DNA from: Mariniblastus sp.
GTDB taxonomy: Bacteria > Planctomycetota > Planctomycetia > Pirellulales > Pirellulaceae
Direction: 5' to 3'
Length of the DNA stretch: 64,000 nucleotides
NCBI GenBank assembly: GCA_022447605.1
Contig: JAKVBG010000009.1
Coordinates: forward strand, 1-64,000
The first letter of the stretch is position 1, and every line of letters starts with the position of its first letter. The position numbers were made by a program, and so were the translations under genes. Shown here in pieces: positions 9,686-18,954 of the stretch. The notes under the pieces are model-generated. The model was not told the DNA's origin and ran no database searches. It saw only the letters and a list, made by a program, of their open reading frames with translations.

Positions 9686-10929
9686 CAGTCGGATTCCCAG
9701 CGATGAGGCAGTTTCAGGATACCTCCCAGCCCGCGACCGTCACCCAGCAGCGGCGGACCCACAATCCGGAAGTTCCCCTGCAAGGTACGTCGTTGGAAAA
9801 AATCAGTCTGCTCCGGGCCGTACAGGGAAATGTTGAAATGGTAGGCCCCGATCAACAGCGGTAAACTTGGGAACTCGAGGTAGATCGTCCGCTCGCCGGC
9901 CGGCAGGTCGAACTGGAAATCGAGGTAGGCGGTCGACATGGACGCCACCTTGCCATGGACGGGGGAACAGATGGCGGCGATCAGGCGGGCATTTCGGATT
10001 TCCTCCCGGGCGCTCATGCGAATCTGCAAGCGCAGCTTCTCGTCTGTATGGAATTCAAGTTGCGGTTGTCCCTGTTCGTTCAGCACGTTGACTTCTTCGA
10101 TCCGGGCTTTCGAGCTGGCCTGGTCCTCCTCCCGTCTTTCGCTGGCCTGGGAGGGGACGTTCATCATCTCCTCGTAAATGGTCGAACCGGTCGGCAGGTC
10201 CCCGTCGTACACGATCTTTCCCTTGCCGAAGACAATCGATCGTGTGGCGACCCGCCGCAACATGGTGACGGCGTGCGTGACGACAATGATCGAAACGCCC
10301 TCTTTGATCAGTTCCCGCAAGTGGGCGAAACATTTCATGCGGAAGCCAACATCGCCCACCGCCAGGACTTCATCCATGATCAGCAGGTCGGGTCGCAGGT
10401 TGGCGGCTACCGAAAATCCGAGCCGCACGCGCATGCCGGAGCTGTACGTTTTGACCGGGTCGTTGATGACATCTTCCAGTTCGGCAAAATCGACGATCTT
10501 GTCGAAGATCCGGTCGACTTCCCGTTTGCCAATGCCGAGCACGGCCGCATTGATGTAGATGTTTTCCCGACCGGAAAGGATCGGGTTGAAGCCGGTCCCC
10601 AGTTCAATCAGGGCGGCCACCTTGCCCCGGATCGAGATCTTGCCGGCGTCCGGGCGGACCAGCCCGTTGATCATCTTGAGCATCGTACTCTTGCCGGCCC
10701 CATTGGGACCGATCAGTGCCACACACTCACCGCGGCGGACCTGGAAATTGGCATCCCGGATGGCGAAAAACTCGCCCGGCCGCAGACCCGTGACGGTGCG
10801 GTCGTGGCCCTGCCCGGTGATTTCACGGCCCAGGTCGCGCAGCCCGTACCACATCGCCCGTTTCAGGTTCCGGCAATAGACTTTCCAGACGTGGTCCACG
10901 TCCAACACGATTTCAGACGAATTTGACAT
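9685..10929 (-). CDS. Polysaccharide ABC transporter ATP-binding protein, Wzt type
   Basis: This is the ATPase of an ABC-2 exporter that moves a lipid-linked polysaccharide across the inner membrane. The nucleotide-binding domain has Walker A LIGPNGAGKST, a Q-loop region ELGTGFNPILSGRENI, the reduced signature TYSSGMRVRLGFS and Walker B LLIMDEVLAVGD. A His switch sits in VVTHAV. About 150 residues follow the domain and end in a beta-rich part with IYLEFPSLPLLIGAYHFNIS. Such extensions in Wzt proteins bind the capped glycan end and decide which polymer is exported. It lies 12 bases after the permease gene and overlaps the next sulfotransferase gene. Confidence 0.93.
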   Translation of the reverse strand: MSNSSEIVLDVDHVWKVYCRNLKRAMWYGLRDLGREITGQGHDRTVTGLRPGEFFAIRDANFQVRRGECVALIGPNGAGKSTMLKMINGLVRPDAGKISIRGKVAALIELGTGFNPILSGRENIYINAAVLGIGKREVDRIFDKIVDFAELEDVINDPVKTYSSGMRVRLGFSVAANLRPDLLIMDEVLAVGDVGFRMKCFAHLRELIKEGVSIIVVTHAVTMLRRVATRSIVFGKGKIVYDGDLPTGSTIYEEMMNVPSQASERREEDQASSKARIEEVNVLNEQGQPQLEFHTDEKLRLQIRMSAREEIRNARLIAAICSPVHGKVASMSTAYLDFQFDLPAGERTIYLEFPSLPLLIGAYHFNISLYGPEQTDFFQRRTLQGNFRIVGPPLLGDGRGLGGILKLPHRWESD

Positions 10930-10941
10930 GTCAGGTTGCGG

Positions 10942-11904
10942 TTAAGCCATCATCCTTTCAATCAGAACCGGCAAGGATACGCGGTAGACGACGAGGCTGA
11001 TCAACAGCAGGACGATCGCTGACAGCCCGAACACGATGGCCAACATCCCGAAATTGGTTCCCCCGTAGAGCAGCAGTTCGCGCGACACGATCAGCAGCGG
11101 CGCCGCCGGGTTGACCCAGTTCAACAGGGAGGCGGGGAATTCGGCGGACGGGACATAGATGATCGGTGTGACAATCATCCAAAACGGGAGGACCATGGTG
11201 ACGAAGCGGCCCACATCCTGGTACAGCGTACCGATCGGGATCAGCAGGATACCGAGCGCCAGACCGAGCAGGAGCATCCCGAAGATCGAGACCGGTGCCA
11301 ACAGGATCGACAGGTGCAACGGGACCGAGAACAGCAGGAAGGCCGGGATCAACAGGACCAGTCGAATCGACAGGTTGAAGCAGGTTTCCAGGAAGGCCAC
11401 GGTCAGCAGTGATTCCCGCGGGAACTTGAGCTTGGCCACCATGTTCTTGTTGGAATTCAGCAGCTTGCCCGGTGACTGGAAGGCGTCGATAAACCCTTGC
11501 CAGAGAATCATGCCGGTCAGGATATAGACCGTCGAGTTGACCCCCGTGTCGCCGATCTGGAAGACATTCTGCGATTGGAGAAAGATCCAGACCGCCGTGT
11601 TGGCGATCGGTGGCAGGAAGGCCCAGAACAGCCCGAGCAGCGTCTGGCGATAGAGGCCGCGCAGGTTGCGGATGAATAGTCGCCAGGCGAGTTCCCGGCC
11701 GGCTACGAAGTCGTGGACAATTTCCCGGCAAAGCTTGATCGGTGTGCGGATTTCCGACACGGCGGAATACGTTGTCAGTTGCGCATCGTCAACCGTGGCG
11801 GCGCTGGCCGAATCGAGCTCCCCTTCGGCCGCCTCGGCAGACTGGTTCCCGGACGCCGGTGGCGCGGCGGGATCGTCGTTCGCGATGGATCGGTTCTCAA
11901 CCAA
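10942..11904 (-). CDS. Polysaccharide ABC transporter permease, Wzm type
   Basis: This 320-residue ABC-2 membrane subunit partners the ATPase encoded 12 bases downstream. After an acidic, low-complexity N-terminus of about 55 residues comes the amphipathic segment FVAGRELAWRLFIRNLRGLY, typical of Wzm/KpsM/TagG permeases. About six transmembrane helices follow (for example LLGLFWAFLPPIANTAVWIF and LLLGLALGILLIPIGTLY). The helix pair around PFWMIVTPIIYVPSAEFP is also characteristic. The extra N-terminal acidic stretch is unusual for the family. It forms the channel of the exporter. Confidence 0.92.
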   Translation of the reverse strand: MVENRSIANDDPAAPPASGNQSAEAAEGELDSASAATVDDAQLTTYSAVSEIRTPIKLCREIVHDFVAGRELAWRLFIRNLRGLYRQTLLGLFWAFLPPIANTAVWIFLQSQNVFQIGDTGVNSTVYILTGMILWQGFIDAFQSPGKLLNSNKNMVAKLKFPRESLLTVAFLETCFNLSIRLVLLIPAFLLFSVPLHLSILLAPVSIFGMLLLGLALGILLIPIGTLYQDVGRFVTMVLPFWMIVTPIIYVPSAEFPASLLNWVNPAAPLLIVSRELLLYGGTNFGMLAIVFGLSAIVLLLISLVVYRVSLPVLIERMMA

Positions 11905-11920
11905 TGTCCCCCCTGCCTTT

Positions 11921-12919
11921 TCAGGCCAGGCCCGCCCGGATCAGGTCGTGTAAATGGACCAGGCCGATCAGTTGGCCCTGGGGGTCCACCACCGGCAGGC
12001 TGGTGATCTTCTTCGCTTCCATCAGCTTGATCGCATCGACGGCCAGGGACTCGGTCCCGATCGTCTGTGGTTGGACCGTCATCCAGTCTGCCACGCTTTC
12101 GTCCAGTGGTGCCGGGCAACGTTCGAACGTCCGGCGGAGATCGCCATCGGTTAGCAGGCCGAGTAACTCTTTATCCTCACCGATGACCAGCGCGGCTCCC
12201 AGTCGCTTCTGGCTCATCGTGACAATCACTTTGCGGAGTGGGTCCTGACGGGCGACCGTCGGCAGGTCCTGGCCGGCGTGCATGAAGTGCTCGACCGTCG
12301 CCAGCAGTCGTCGGCCCAGGTTGCCCCCCGGGTGGAACAGCGCAAATTGCTCACGGGTAAATCCGCGTCTCTGCATCAGGGCCACGGCCAACGCATCGCA
12401 CATCGCCAGGGCGACGGTGGAGCTGCTGGTGGGTGCCAGTTCGATCGTGTCGGCCTCAGACGGGACCGAGACATCGATCGCGATCTGGCTGCGGCTCGCC
12501 AGCTCACTGGCCGGGCAACCAGTCAGGCTGATCACGGGTATATCAAAACGGTGCATGTAGGGGAGGATGGCGTTGACCTCGGCGGTCTCTCCACTTTTGG
12601 AAAGGGCCAGCAGGACATCCCCCCGACTGACCATCCCCAGGTCGCCATGGGCCGCTTCCCCGGGGTGCAGAAAGACGGCTGGGGTACCCGTACTGCAGAA
12701 TGTGGCGGCCGCCTTGCGGGCGATGTAGCCCATCTTTCCCATGCCGGTAACGATCGTCCGCCCACGGCACTGCAGCAACAGGTCGACTGCCTGTTCCACC
12801 CGTTCATCCAGCCGTCCGGCAATCCGCTCGATGGCGGCTGACTCGGCGCGGAGCACGTCCTGGATCAGGTCCCGCGTCGAGCGGTCGGGGATCGGGTTGG
12901 AGGCTGGGTTGGTTGACAT
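11921..12919 (-). CDS. kdsD: Arabinose-5-phosphate isomerase (KpsF/GutQ family)
   Basis: This enzyme interconverts ribulose 5-phosphate and arabinose 5-phosphate, the first step towards the sugar acid Kdo. The SIS sugar-isomerase domain shows GRTIVTGMGKMGYIARK, TPAVFLHPGEAAHGDLGMV and ALSKSGETAEVNAILPYM. The family motif FHPGGNLGRRLL follows, and then two CBS domains occupy about the last 125 residues. The 332-residue length is normal. It is the first gene of the locus, 16 bases before the permease. Kdo is often the linker between lipid and exported polysaccharide, so its place here fits a Kdo-type anchor or Kdo in lipopolysaccharide; no other Kdo gene is in the window. Confidence 0.93.
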   Translation of the reverse strand: MSTNPASNPIPDRSTRDLIQDVLRAESAAIERIAGRLDERVEQAVDLLLQCRGRTIVTGMGKMGYIARKAAATFCSTGTPAVFLHPGEAAHGDLGMVSRGDVLLALSKSGETAEVNAILPYMHRFDIPVISLTGCPASELASRSQIAIDVSVPSEADTIELAPTSSSTVALAMCDALAVALMQRRGFTREQFALFHPGGNLGRRLLATVEHFMHAGQDLPTVARQDPLRKVIVTMSQKRLGAALVIGEDKELLGLLTDGDLRRTFERCPAPLDESVADWMTVQPQTIGTESLAVDAIKLMEAKKITSLPVVDPQGQLIGLVHLHDLIRAGLA

Positions 12920-13278
12920 GGCGGGTGGCCGCTGGAGACCGGGTTTTACACTGGATTTTACGGGAGAAGTTCTGCTTGATTATAGCGCCTAACTAGGCCG
13001 GAATCGGGTTGGTGGCCGACCCAGGCGAAAACGTTTCGCTTCGCCCGCAGTCGCCCCGGTGGAATCGGAACATCGCAAACAACCGAACGTTGACCAATCG
13101 GACCAGGTCGTGCAACCGAACCGGGTAAGGCAATCGGCACAACCGGCAGCCGACCGTGGTGGCTGGCAAAGAGAGTAGCGTGAATCGCCTATTCTACCCG
13201 TCTGTTCTCTCCCGCCCCGGCCTGGGCGCGGCAAGCATGCGATTCAAAATGCGGTTTGAAAGAAGAGGGACCGGACAC
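12920..13278. other. Intergenic region upstream of the polysaccharide locus
   Basis: This 359-base gap lies between the end of pgk and the start of kdsD, so it should hold the promoter of the polysaccharide locus on the minus strand. Several short AACCG/CGGTT motifs are scattered between 13010 and 13160. I see no convincing promoter boxes, no terminator with a T-run for pgk and no credible gene. Open frames crossing it are shadows of pgk. Confidence 0.4.
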
Positions 13279-14466
13279 TTATGTTTTCTGGTCGAGCAGT
13301 TCCACCGCCGCAAACGTTTTTCCTTCCAGCATAGCCAGGCTGGCCCCGCCCCCCGTGCTGACGTGGGTCACCGAGTCCTCGAAGCCGAGTTGGGCGATCG
13401 CCGCTGCGCTGTCGCCTCCGCCGATGATGCTGGTGCAGTCCGTATCGGCGATCGCCTGCGCCACGACCTTGGTCCCCTCATCGAACGGCGGCATTTCAAA
13501 AACGCCCATCGGTCCGTTCCAGACGACCGTTTTGGCATCGTGAATGATCGCGGCAAAGTGACGACCTGTCTCCGGGCCGATGTCGAGCCCCTCGAATCCG
13601 TCCGGGATCTGGCCCGCCGGCACGATCTGTTTATGGCAATCGGCCGAGAAGGCGTCCCCGGCATGGGTGTCGACCGGCAACACGAGTTTGTCGCCACCCC
13701 GCTGCAACAGTTCCCGGGCCAGCTCGACCTTGTCCGGTTCGACCAGGCTGTTGCCGACCGCTCCCCCCTGGGCCAGCGAAAACGTGTAAGCCATTGCGCC
13801 ACCGATCAGTACCTGGTCGCAGATGCCGAGCAGGTTGTTGATCACGTTGATCTTGTCCGAGACCTTGGCCCCTCCCAGGATTGCCACGAAAGGTCGCTGC
13901 GGGTTGGAGATCACCCCGCTCAGATACTCGATCTCCTTCTCGACCAACGAGCCGACCACTTTCGGCTTGCCCGACATCGCCTGGGGGACGGCTACCATCG
14001 AGGCATCCGCCCGGTGACAGGTACCAAAGGCGTTGTTGCAATAGATGTCGGCGTAACTGGCCAACGTCCCGGCAAACGCTTCGTCCCCCTCTTTTTCACC
14101 TGGCTGGAAACGGAGGTTCTCCAACAGCACGATCCCACCCTCGTCCAACGCATCCACTTTGGCCCGGGAATCGTCGCCCACCGTGTCGTGGGCAAACAGG
14201 ACCGGTCGGTCGAGGATTCTCCCCAGCTCACCGGCGACCGGCTCGAGGCTCATGCTCGCCTGAACTTTCCCCTTGGGGCGGCCTAAATGGCTGATCAGGA
14301 TCAGTCGGCCTCCCCGGTCGATCACGCTGCGGATCGAGGGGAGGGCCATCTCAATGCGGCGGTTGTCGGTGATGTTTCCATCGCCATCGAGAGGGACGTT
14401 AAAATCGACCCGCATCAGGACACGCTGGCCCGCTACGTCGACATCATCGATCGTCAATTGACTCAT
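13279..14466 (-). CDS. pgk: Phosphoglycerate kinase
   Basis: This enzyme transfers phosphate between 1,3-bisphosphoglycerate and ADP in glycolysis. The start [20 protein letters not shown] leads into the substrate motif [10 protein letters not shown] and then [11 protein letters not shown]. The hinge and nucleotide elements include [14 protein letters not shown] and [17 protein letters not shown], with GGGDSAAA near the C-terminus. I choose the ATG at 14464-14466, which gives 395 residues (family usual about 390-400) with an AGAGGGA ribosome-binding site. The open frame extends to 14736 but that part overlaps the DUF3467 gene and is not homologous. It lies 88 bases after the DUF3467 gene, probably in one transcript. 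Confidence 0.96.
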   Translation of the reverse strand: MSQLTIDDVDVAGQRVLMRVDFNVPLDGDGNITDNRRIEMALPSIRSVIDRGGRLILISHLGRPKGKVQASMSLEPVAGELGRILDRPVLFAHDTVGDDSRAKVDALDEGGIVLLENLRFQPGEKEGDEAFAGTLASYADIYCNNAFGTCHRADASMVAVPQAMSGKPKVVGSLVEKEIEYLSGVISNPQRPFVAILGGAKVSDKINVINNLLGICDQVLIGGAMAYTFSLAQGGAVGNSLVEPDKVELARELLQRGGDKLVLPVDTHAGDAFSADCHKQIVPAGQIPDGFEGLDIGPETGRHFAAIIHDAKTVVWNGPMGVFEMPPFDEGTKVVAQAIADTDCTSIIGGGDSAAAIAQLGFEDSVTHVSTGGGASLAMLEGKTFAAVELLDQKT

Positions 14467-14554
14467 GCTGTTTCCCTCTTGCTGTTTCCCACTTCTCATG
14501 CTGTGATCGATGATGACCGGGTCGGCCTGACAGGCCAACACGATTCGCTGATTG

Positions 14555-14863
14555 CTAGTTCGCTTCTTTCTTCTGGACCCGTTTTTGCACGTCCGTCTCG
14601 ATCGGGCCAAATACCTCCTCGTGCCGCTGGACCGAGACATGCAGGGCGTGTAACAGCCGCTTGGCCGTAAAGAAGTTGAGCACGATTCGCTGCTGGATTT
14701 CGACCGGTTGTTCCGAGCCACCCATCGGCTGGGCATTCATGCCGAAATCGACGATCAGTTCTTCGGGTGAGCCCGTCACACGACAGAAGTTGGCATAACA
14801 GCTGATCGCTTTCGATTCGTCGACGGGAATGGGGGTCGGAGATTTGGCCGCTTCTTTCGCCAT
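14555..14863 (-). CDS. DUF3467 family protein
   Basis: This 102-residue protein matches the DUF3467 pattern: [20 protein letters not shown] near the N-terminus and [20 protein letters not shown] in the middle. A heptad-rich C-terminal helix with [11 protein letters not shown] follows. Members are small cytosolic proteins of unknown biochemical role. The ATG at 14861-14863 has AAGGGA about 7 bases upstream. It is divergent from the asparaginase gene and precedes pgk on the same strand. The pairing with pgk could be functional or only positional. Confidence 0.85.
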   Translation of the reverse strand: MAKEAAKSPTPIPVDESKAISCYANFCRVTGSPEELIVDFGMNAQPMGGSEQPVEIQQRIVLNFFTAKRLLHALHVSVQRHEEVFGPIETDVQKRVQKKEAN

Positions 14864-14996
14864 GGTAGATCCCTTAAACTGGAGAAAAACAGACTGGAGG
14901 AAAATGTGTTTGGACCTTCAGAGCATCTCCGATAACGGCGCGTCCGTCAATCCAATGACGGGGGCCGGGCAGGGGCAACAGCTTGGGAACCAGTGG

Positions 14997-16019
14997 ATGA
15001 AAAAAATCTGTATCATCAACACGGGTGGAACGATCGGCATGTCGGCCGGGCCGGACGGCTTGCGCCCCGAACCGGGGTTCATCGCCGAGCAGTTGGCGCT
15101 GATGCCCGAGCTGAACAACCCGTCGATGCCCCAGATTACGGTGCAGGAGTACGAACCGGTGATCGACTCCTCCAACATCCAGGTCGCCGACTGGCGGCAA
15201 TTGGCCGGCGATATCGCGGGCCAGTACGAGCAGTTCGACGGGTTCGTGGTGCTGCATGGGACTGACACGATGGCCTACACCGCCTCGGCCCTCCCCTTCA
15301 TGCTGCGGGGTCTGGGCAAACCAGTGATCCTGACCGGCTCGCAGCTGCCGCTGGCCGACGTGCGAAACGATGCCCGGGAAAATTTGAAGACGGCACTCCT
15401 GTTGGCCGCCGGTTACACGATCCCCGAGGTCTGTATCTATTTCGGCGAGCTGTTGTTGCGTGGTTGCCGCGCCACCAAGCATAGCGCGGCCAGCTTCAAC
15501 GCGTTTTCCTCGCCCAACTACCCGCCGCTCGGTTCGGCCGGCACCGAGCTGGAGGTTTTCCAGGACCGGGTGCTTCCCGTTCCCCCGCTCGAGCAAGGCT
15601 TGTCGGTCGAGTCGCTGCAGCCGCAGGAGATCGCCACGTTCCGGCTGTTCCCCGGTGTCTCGGTCGAGGTGCTGCAGAACGTGTTACAGCGACCCTTGAA
15701 GGCGTTGATCCTCGAATCATTTGGCGACGGCAATGGACCCTCCCGCCACCAGGGCTTTGTCGAATGCATCCGGGATGCTTGCCAGGCGGGGATCGTGATC
15801 CTCAACCTGTCGCAATGCGGTCACGGTTCGATTCGCCAAACGGCCTATGAAACGGGGGCCGCCCTGGAAAAGGCGGGCGTCGTGTCGGGCTGCGACATGA
15901 CGATCGAGGCGGCGCTGGCCAAGTTGACGTACCTGTTCAGCCGGGACCTGTCGGTCGAACAGGTCAAAACGGAACTGCAGCGGGACCTGGTCGGTGAACT
16001 GACCGGGACCGTTGCATGA
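14997..16019 (+). CDS. ansA: Type I (cytoplasmic) L-asparaginase
   Basis: This enzyme hydrolyses asparagine to aspartate and ammonia. Both conserved active-site loops are present: INTGGTIGMSAG, with the nucleophilic threonine at about residue 12, and FVVLHGTDTMAYTASAL with the second Thr-Asp pair. The catalytic lysine region, NDARENLKTALLLA, is also there. No signal peptide is seen, which fits the cytoplasmic AnsA type. The frame is open back to 14829, but I choose the ATG at 14997 because it starts directly at the first conserved strand (MKKICIINTGGT). The upstream residues look non-homologous. The protein is then 340 residues, the usual length. Confidence 0.9.
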   Translation: MKKICIINTGGTIGMSAGPDGLRPEPGFIAEQLALMPELNNPSMPQITVQEYEPVIDSSNIQVADWRQLAGDIAGQYEQFDGFVVLHGTDTMAYTASALPFMLRGLGKPVILTGSQLPLADVRNDARENLKTALLLAAGYTIPEVCIYFGELLLRGCRATKHSAASFNAFSSPNYPPLGSAGTELEVFQDRVLPVPPLEQGLSVESLQPQEIATFRLFPGVSVEVLQNVLQRPLKALILESFGDGNGPSRHQGFVECIRDACQAGIVILNLSQCGHGSIRQTAYETGAALEKAGVVSGCDMTIEAALAKLTYLFSRDLSVEQVKTELQRDLVGELTGTVA

Positions 16020-16244
16020 ACGGGTCCCTTTCTTCGTCTGGGCAGAGCGCCCCGGTCAGCACGGAATGTCCGGAATGTCTGAAAAACGCTGGCATTCCAA
16101 ATTCGATGACCGTTTGGAGGTTTCCCGTCCCTCCCAATCGAACAATAATGAGGAGACACGCGGGCATCCACGTTGAAGGGCGATGCGGCGTGATCGATTC
16201 GCGTGATCCATTCAGAAACTTTTTTGAAAGTAGCAACCCAGACG

Positions 16245-17474
16245 ATGACAAGAACCGCTTACCAGAAATACTTGACCGGCCTGTTGTTCTTTTGCTTGTT
16301 GACCGGACCGGCCTGGACCGTCCGTGCGGCGCTGCAGGAGCCGGCCGCCCAACCGTTGCCCCCGGGGATTGTGAAAGAGAAACCGGCCGAGGGTCGCTTC
16401 GTGGAGACGGAGCACGGCTACATGGTCCCCTACACGGCCACCATCCCCGGCACCGACGTCACCTTTGAGATGGTGCCGATCCCGGGCGGAAAATTCCAGA
16501 TGGGCAGTCCGGAGGATGAGGAGGATCGCCGCGACGACGAGGGTCCCCAGTTCGAAGTTGCGGTCCAGCCGTTCTGGATCGGCAAACATGAAGTGACCTG
16601 GGCCGAGTACAAAAAATACATGCAGCTGGACAAACACTTCAAGTCGTTCCAGCAGGCCAAGACCCGCATCGTCAACGACGAGAACCGGCAGGATGCGATC
16701 ACGGCCCCCTCCTCGCTGTACGACCCGAGCTTCACGTTCGAAGCGGGCGAGGAACCGAACGAACCGGCCGCCACCATGACGCAGTACGCCGCCAAGCAGT
16801 ACACCAAGTGGCTCAGCCTGCTGAGCGGCCCGTTCTACCGCCTGCCTTACGAAGCGGAATGGGAGTACGCCTGCCGCGCCGGCACGACCACCGCCTTCTA
16901 CTTTGGCGATGACCCGGACGAGCTGGAAGAGCACGCCTGGTATTACGACAACTCGGACGAACTGCGGCACGCCGTGGGGGAACTGAAACCGAACCCGTGG
17001 GGGCTTTACGATATGTACGGCAACGTGGCCGAGTGGGTGTTGGACGAGTACGACGAAGATCATTACGGGCAGTTCGAGGGGAAGTCGATCTCGCTGACCG
17101 ACTCGTTCAACCAGCCAGAGGAACTTTATCCCCGCGTGCTGCGGGGTGGTTCCTGGGAACTCGAACTGGAGGATTGTCGCAGCGCCGCCCGGCTCGCCTC
17201 GGATGACGAGGAGTGGAAGCTGGAGGACCCGAACTTCCCCAAGAGCCCCTGGTGGTACACCGACACGCCCGGCCTGGGGACCGGCTTTCGCCTGGTTCGC
17301 CCTTTGCACGATCCGGCCGACCGGGATGCCCAGGAAGTCTTCTGGCGGGCCGACCTGGAGGAGATTGTCGAGGATACGAAGAACCGGATCACCGATAATG
17401 GTCGCGGCGCCTTCGGCATCGTCGATCCCGACCTGCCCACAGCGATCGAGCAGATCGACGAAGATGACAAATAG
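16245..17474 (+). CDS. Exported SUMF1/FGE-fold protein, catalytic cysteines not evident
   Basis: This 409-residue protein starts with a signal peptide (MTRTAYQKYLTGLLFFCLLT, cleavage likely after AWTVRA). It carries a full SUMF1-type domain: VPIPGGKFQMGSPEDEEDRR, WIGKHEVTWAEYKKYM, the core YRLPYEAEWEYACRAGTTTA, and NPWGLYDMYGNVAEWVLDEY with RGGSW near the end. Formylglycine-generating enzymes need two cysteines shortly after RGGS, but here that stretch reads ELELED before a single Cys. It is therefore probably a structural or ergothioneine/PvdO-like relative, not a sulfatase activator. A C-terminal tail of about 60 residues after FRLVRPL is extra. Its function is unknown. The ATG at 16245 is chosen because it opens the signal peptide. 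Confidence 0.85.
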   Translation: MTRTAYQKYLTGLLFFCLLTGPAWTVRAALQEPAAQPLPPGIVKEKPAEGRFVETEHGYMVPYTATIPGTDVTFEMVPIPGGKFQMGSPEDEEDRRDDEGPQFEVAVQPFWIGKHEVTWAEYKKYMQLDKHFKSFQQAKTRIVNDENRQDAITAPSSLYDPSFTFEAGEEPNEPAATMTQYAAKQYTKWLSLLSGPFYRLPYEAEWEYACRAGTTTAFYFGDDPDELEEHAWYYDNSDELRHAVGELKPNPWGLYDMYGNVAEWVLDEYDEDHYGQFEGKSISLTDSFNQPEELYPRVLRGGSWELELEDCRSAARLASDDEEWKLEDPNFPKSPWWYTDTPGLGTGFRLVRPLHDPADRDAQEVFWRADLEEIVEDTKNRITDNGRGAFGIVDPDLPTAIEQIDEDDK

Positions 17475-17504
17475 CTTGCTTGAGGTCTTGTAGCCAGATA
17501 AGGC

Positions 17505-17536
17505 TAAAACGTTTGAATAATAAAACGTTTGAATAA
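17505..17536. repeat. Perfect 16-bp tandem duplication
   Basis: TAAAACGTTTGAATAA occurs twice in direct succession (17505-17520 and 17521-17536), just upstream of the promoter-like sequence of the PEP-CTERM gene. Two identical AT-rich copies next to a promoter could be a paired regulator-binding site or a recent slippage duplication. Confidence 0.9.
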
Positions 17537-17538
17537 TA

Positions 17539-17566
17539 TTGACTGGCCATAAAAGCGGACTAGATT
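17539..17566 (+). promoter_or_regulatory. Sigma-70-like promoter of the PEP-CTERM gene
   Basis: TTGACT at 17539-17544 (5 of 6 consensus) and TAGATT at 17561-17566 (4 of 6) are separated by 16 bases. They lie about 50 bases before the ATG, directly after a tandem duplication. Confidence 0.4.
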
Positions 17567-17613
17567 GTGAAGGGCTCTGTCCTCATCCTTCCTCCTGTTG
17601 AAAAGAGTTCGTC

Positions 17614-18843
17614 ATGTTTCGCAGCCACACAAGAAGCACGAGGCGATGGATCACCCTCTTGTCCACCATCGGGCTACTTAGCCTGGGCGGTCTGGCTCGG
17701 GCGTCTATTACCACGGATTTCCCTGCCGGTTACGACAAAGTAACCAAGAACATCTACACACGTCACAGCGAGCTACCCACTACCGCCAGCCAACCAGGTT
17801 TTAAATTGAACTCGCCGACGATCGTGAATCGTGGTGGTGTCGATATGGTTCGGATGAGTTACAGTTTCAACTACAATGATGCTCAGTTTGGTATCCAGGG
17901 GCACATGGCTCTGCTGAGTTCTCAGCATGTTGGCCGACAGGAATCGGGTCTTTACAAGGTCAAGAATGAATGGCTTGATCCAAATCATACCGAGTCTGGA
18001 ACCGTTGCGGTTGGCGGGACGGGTCCTTCAAAACTAAACGCTACAAATACTCCCTGGCTTTCTGTTCACAATCAAGGTACTCGTGGTGAACTGTATGATT
18101 ACTTGACGGATCCAGCGCGAAGTGGGCAATGGAACCTGGATACCGATCCACTCAGCAACAACGTAAATAATCCGTGGCGGCGAACTGCGGCAGCTCTCGG
18201 TATGGCTTACGACACGACCGGTCAAAATAGCGACGGTGGTTATGCCAATAACTATATTGCTACTTTTTGGGTAGACGCGGCTGCCGTCTTTCGGCCAAGC
18301 CTGTATCAGAGCCTGCTGGGCGATGATGCCGGAAGTCACATTATCCCGAACCCACTCAAACCGGGTACCTTCATGGTCGACCCGGTTTGGCATCAACCCT
18401 GGCTCCATGAACACAACTTATGGGGGCCTCGACCGGACACTCGCTGGGGTGGTAGGTTTGGTGATCCGAGCAACTTACACCAGTACGAACACTTCAGTGA
18501 TTTTTATCGAGCGTGGTGGTCCAACAACACAGCGCAATGGGAAACGGGTGGTTTTCCCTGGACTGGCAATGGCTATACGTATGATTGGTACTATCAGGAT
18601 CCGACAGAATGGTCGACACGGGAGAGTGGGCATTTCAGAGGTCAAGGTGTTTCTGAATTTGTGCTGATGCCCAGTATCAGTGAAGCCGTGACATGGAGCA
18701 TTGAAGTTGAGAGTGTTCAGACGACGTATCAATTCCTCGGTGGCCAGAATGGTGATGGCTTTCAGACGCCCGAGCCGACGTCGTTGACGATTTTCGGGAT
18801 GGCCTGTTTGGCTGGTCTCGGGTTTCACCGTCGCCGTTGCTAA
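17614..18843 (+). CDS. Exported protein with PEP-CTERM sorting signal
   Basis: This 409-residue protein has an N-terminal signal peptide (hydrophobic WITLLSTIGLLSLGGLARA after an arginine-rich start). It ends in a complete PEP-CTERM tag: PEPTS, then the hydrophobic run LTIFGMACLAGLGF, then HRRRC. Such tags are recognised by exosortase, which cleaves and anchors the protein at the surface or releases it into the extracellular polysaccharide. The mature part is rich in Trp, Tyr, Asn and Gly and lacks a domain I recognise. Codon use is less GC-rich than in the neighbouring genes, as in many surface proteins, or it may be a sign of transfer. No exosortase gene is in this window. Confidence 0.85.
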   Translation: MFRSHTRSTRRWITLLSTIGLLSLGGLARASITTDFPAGYDKVTKNIYTRHSELPTTASQPGFKLNSPTIVNRGGVDMVRMSYSFNYNDAQFGIQGHMALLSSQHVGRQESGLYKVKNEWLDPNHTESGTVAVGGTGPSKLNATNTPWLSVHNQGTRGELYDYLTDPARSGQWNLDTDPLSNNVNNPWRRTAAALGMAYDTTGQNSDGGYANNYIATFWVDAAAVFRPSLYQSLLGDDAGSHIIPNPLKPGTFMVDPVWHQPWLHEHNLWGPRPDTRWGGRFGDPSNLHQYEHFSDFYRAWWSNNTAQWETGGFPWTGNGYTYDWYYQDPTEWSTRESGHFRGQGVSEFVLMPSISEAVTWSIEVESVQTTYQFLGGQNGDGFQTPEPTSLTIFGMACLAGLGFHRRRC

Positions 18844-18879
18844 GTCCAGCGGACGAATTGAATTCGAAGAAAAGAATAA

Positions 18880-18913
18880 ACGGAGGGTAGGCGTGATCCC
18901 TGCCCGTCTTTTT
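18880..18913 (+). terminator. Terminator after the PEP-CTERM gene
   Basis: ACGG-AGGG pairs with CCCT-GCCCGT (two-base bulge) around a ten-base loop and is followed by CTTTTT. A second hairpin with a GGCC stem and a GTATT/AATAC inner stem follows at 18916-18935. Confidence 0.65.
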
Positions 18914-18954
18914 ACGGCCGGTATTGAATACGGCCATATCAGGGCCTCAAGGCG

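Noticed and set aside
9955-10926. A plus-strand open frame of 323 residues over the Wzt-type ATPase
   Set aside because: It is antisense to a gene with complete ABC motifs and resembles no protein.
16245-17474. Formylglycine-generating enzyme for the sulfatase
   Set aside because: The fold is right, but the two active-site cysteines after RGGS are missing, so it is not called an FGE.
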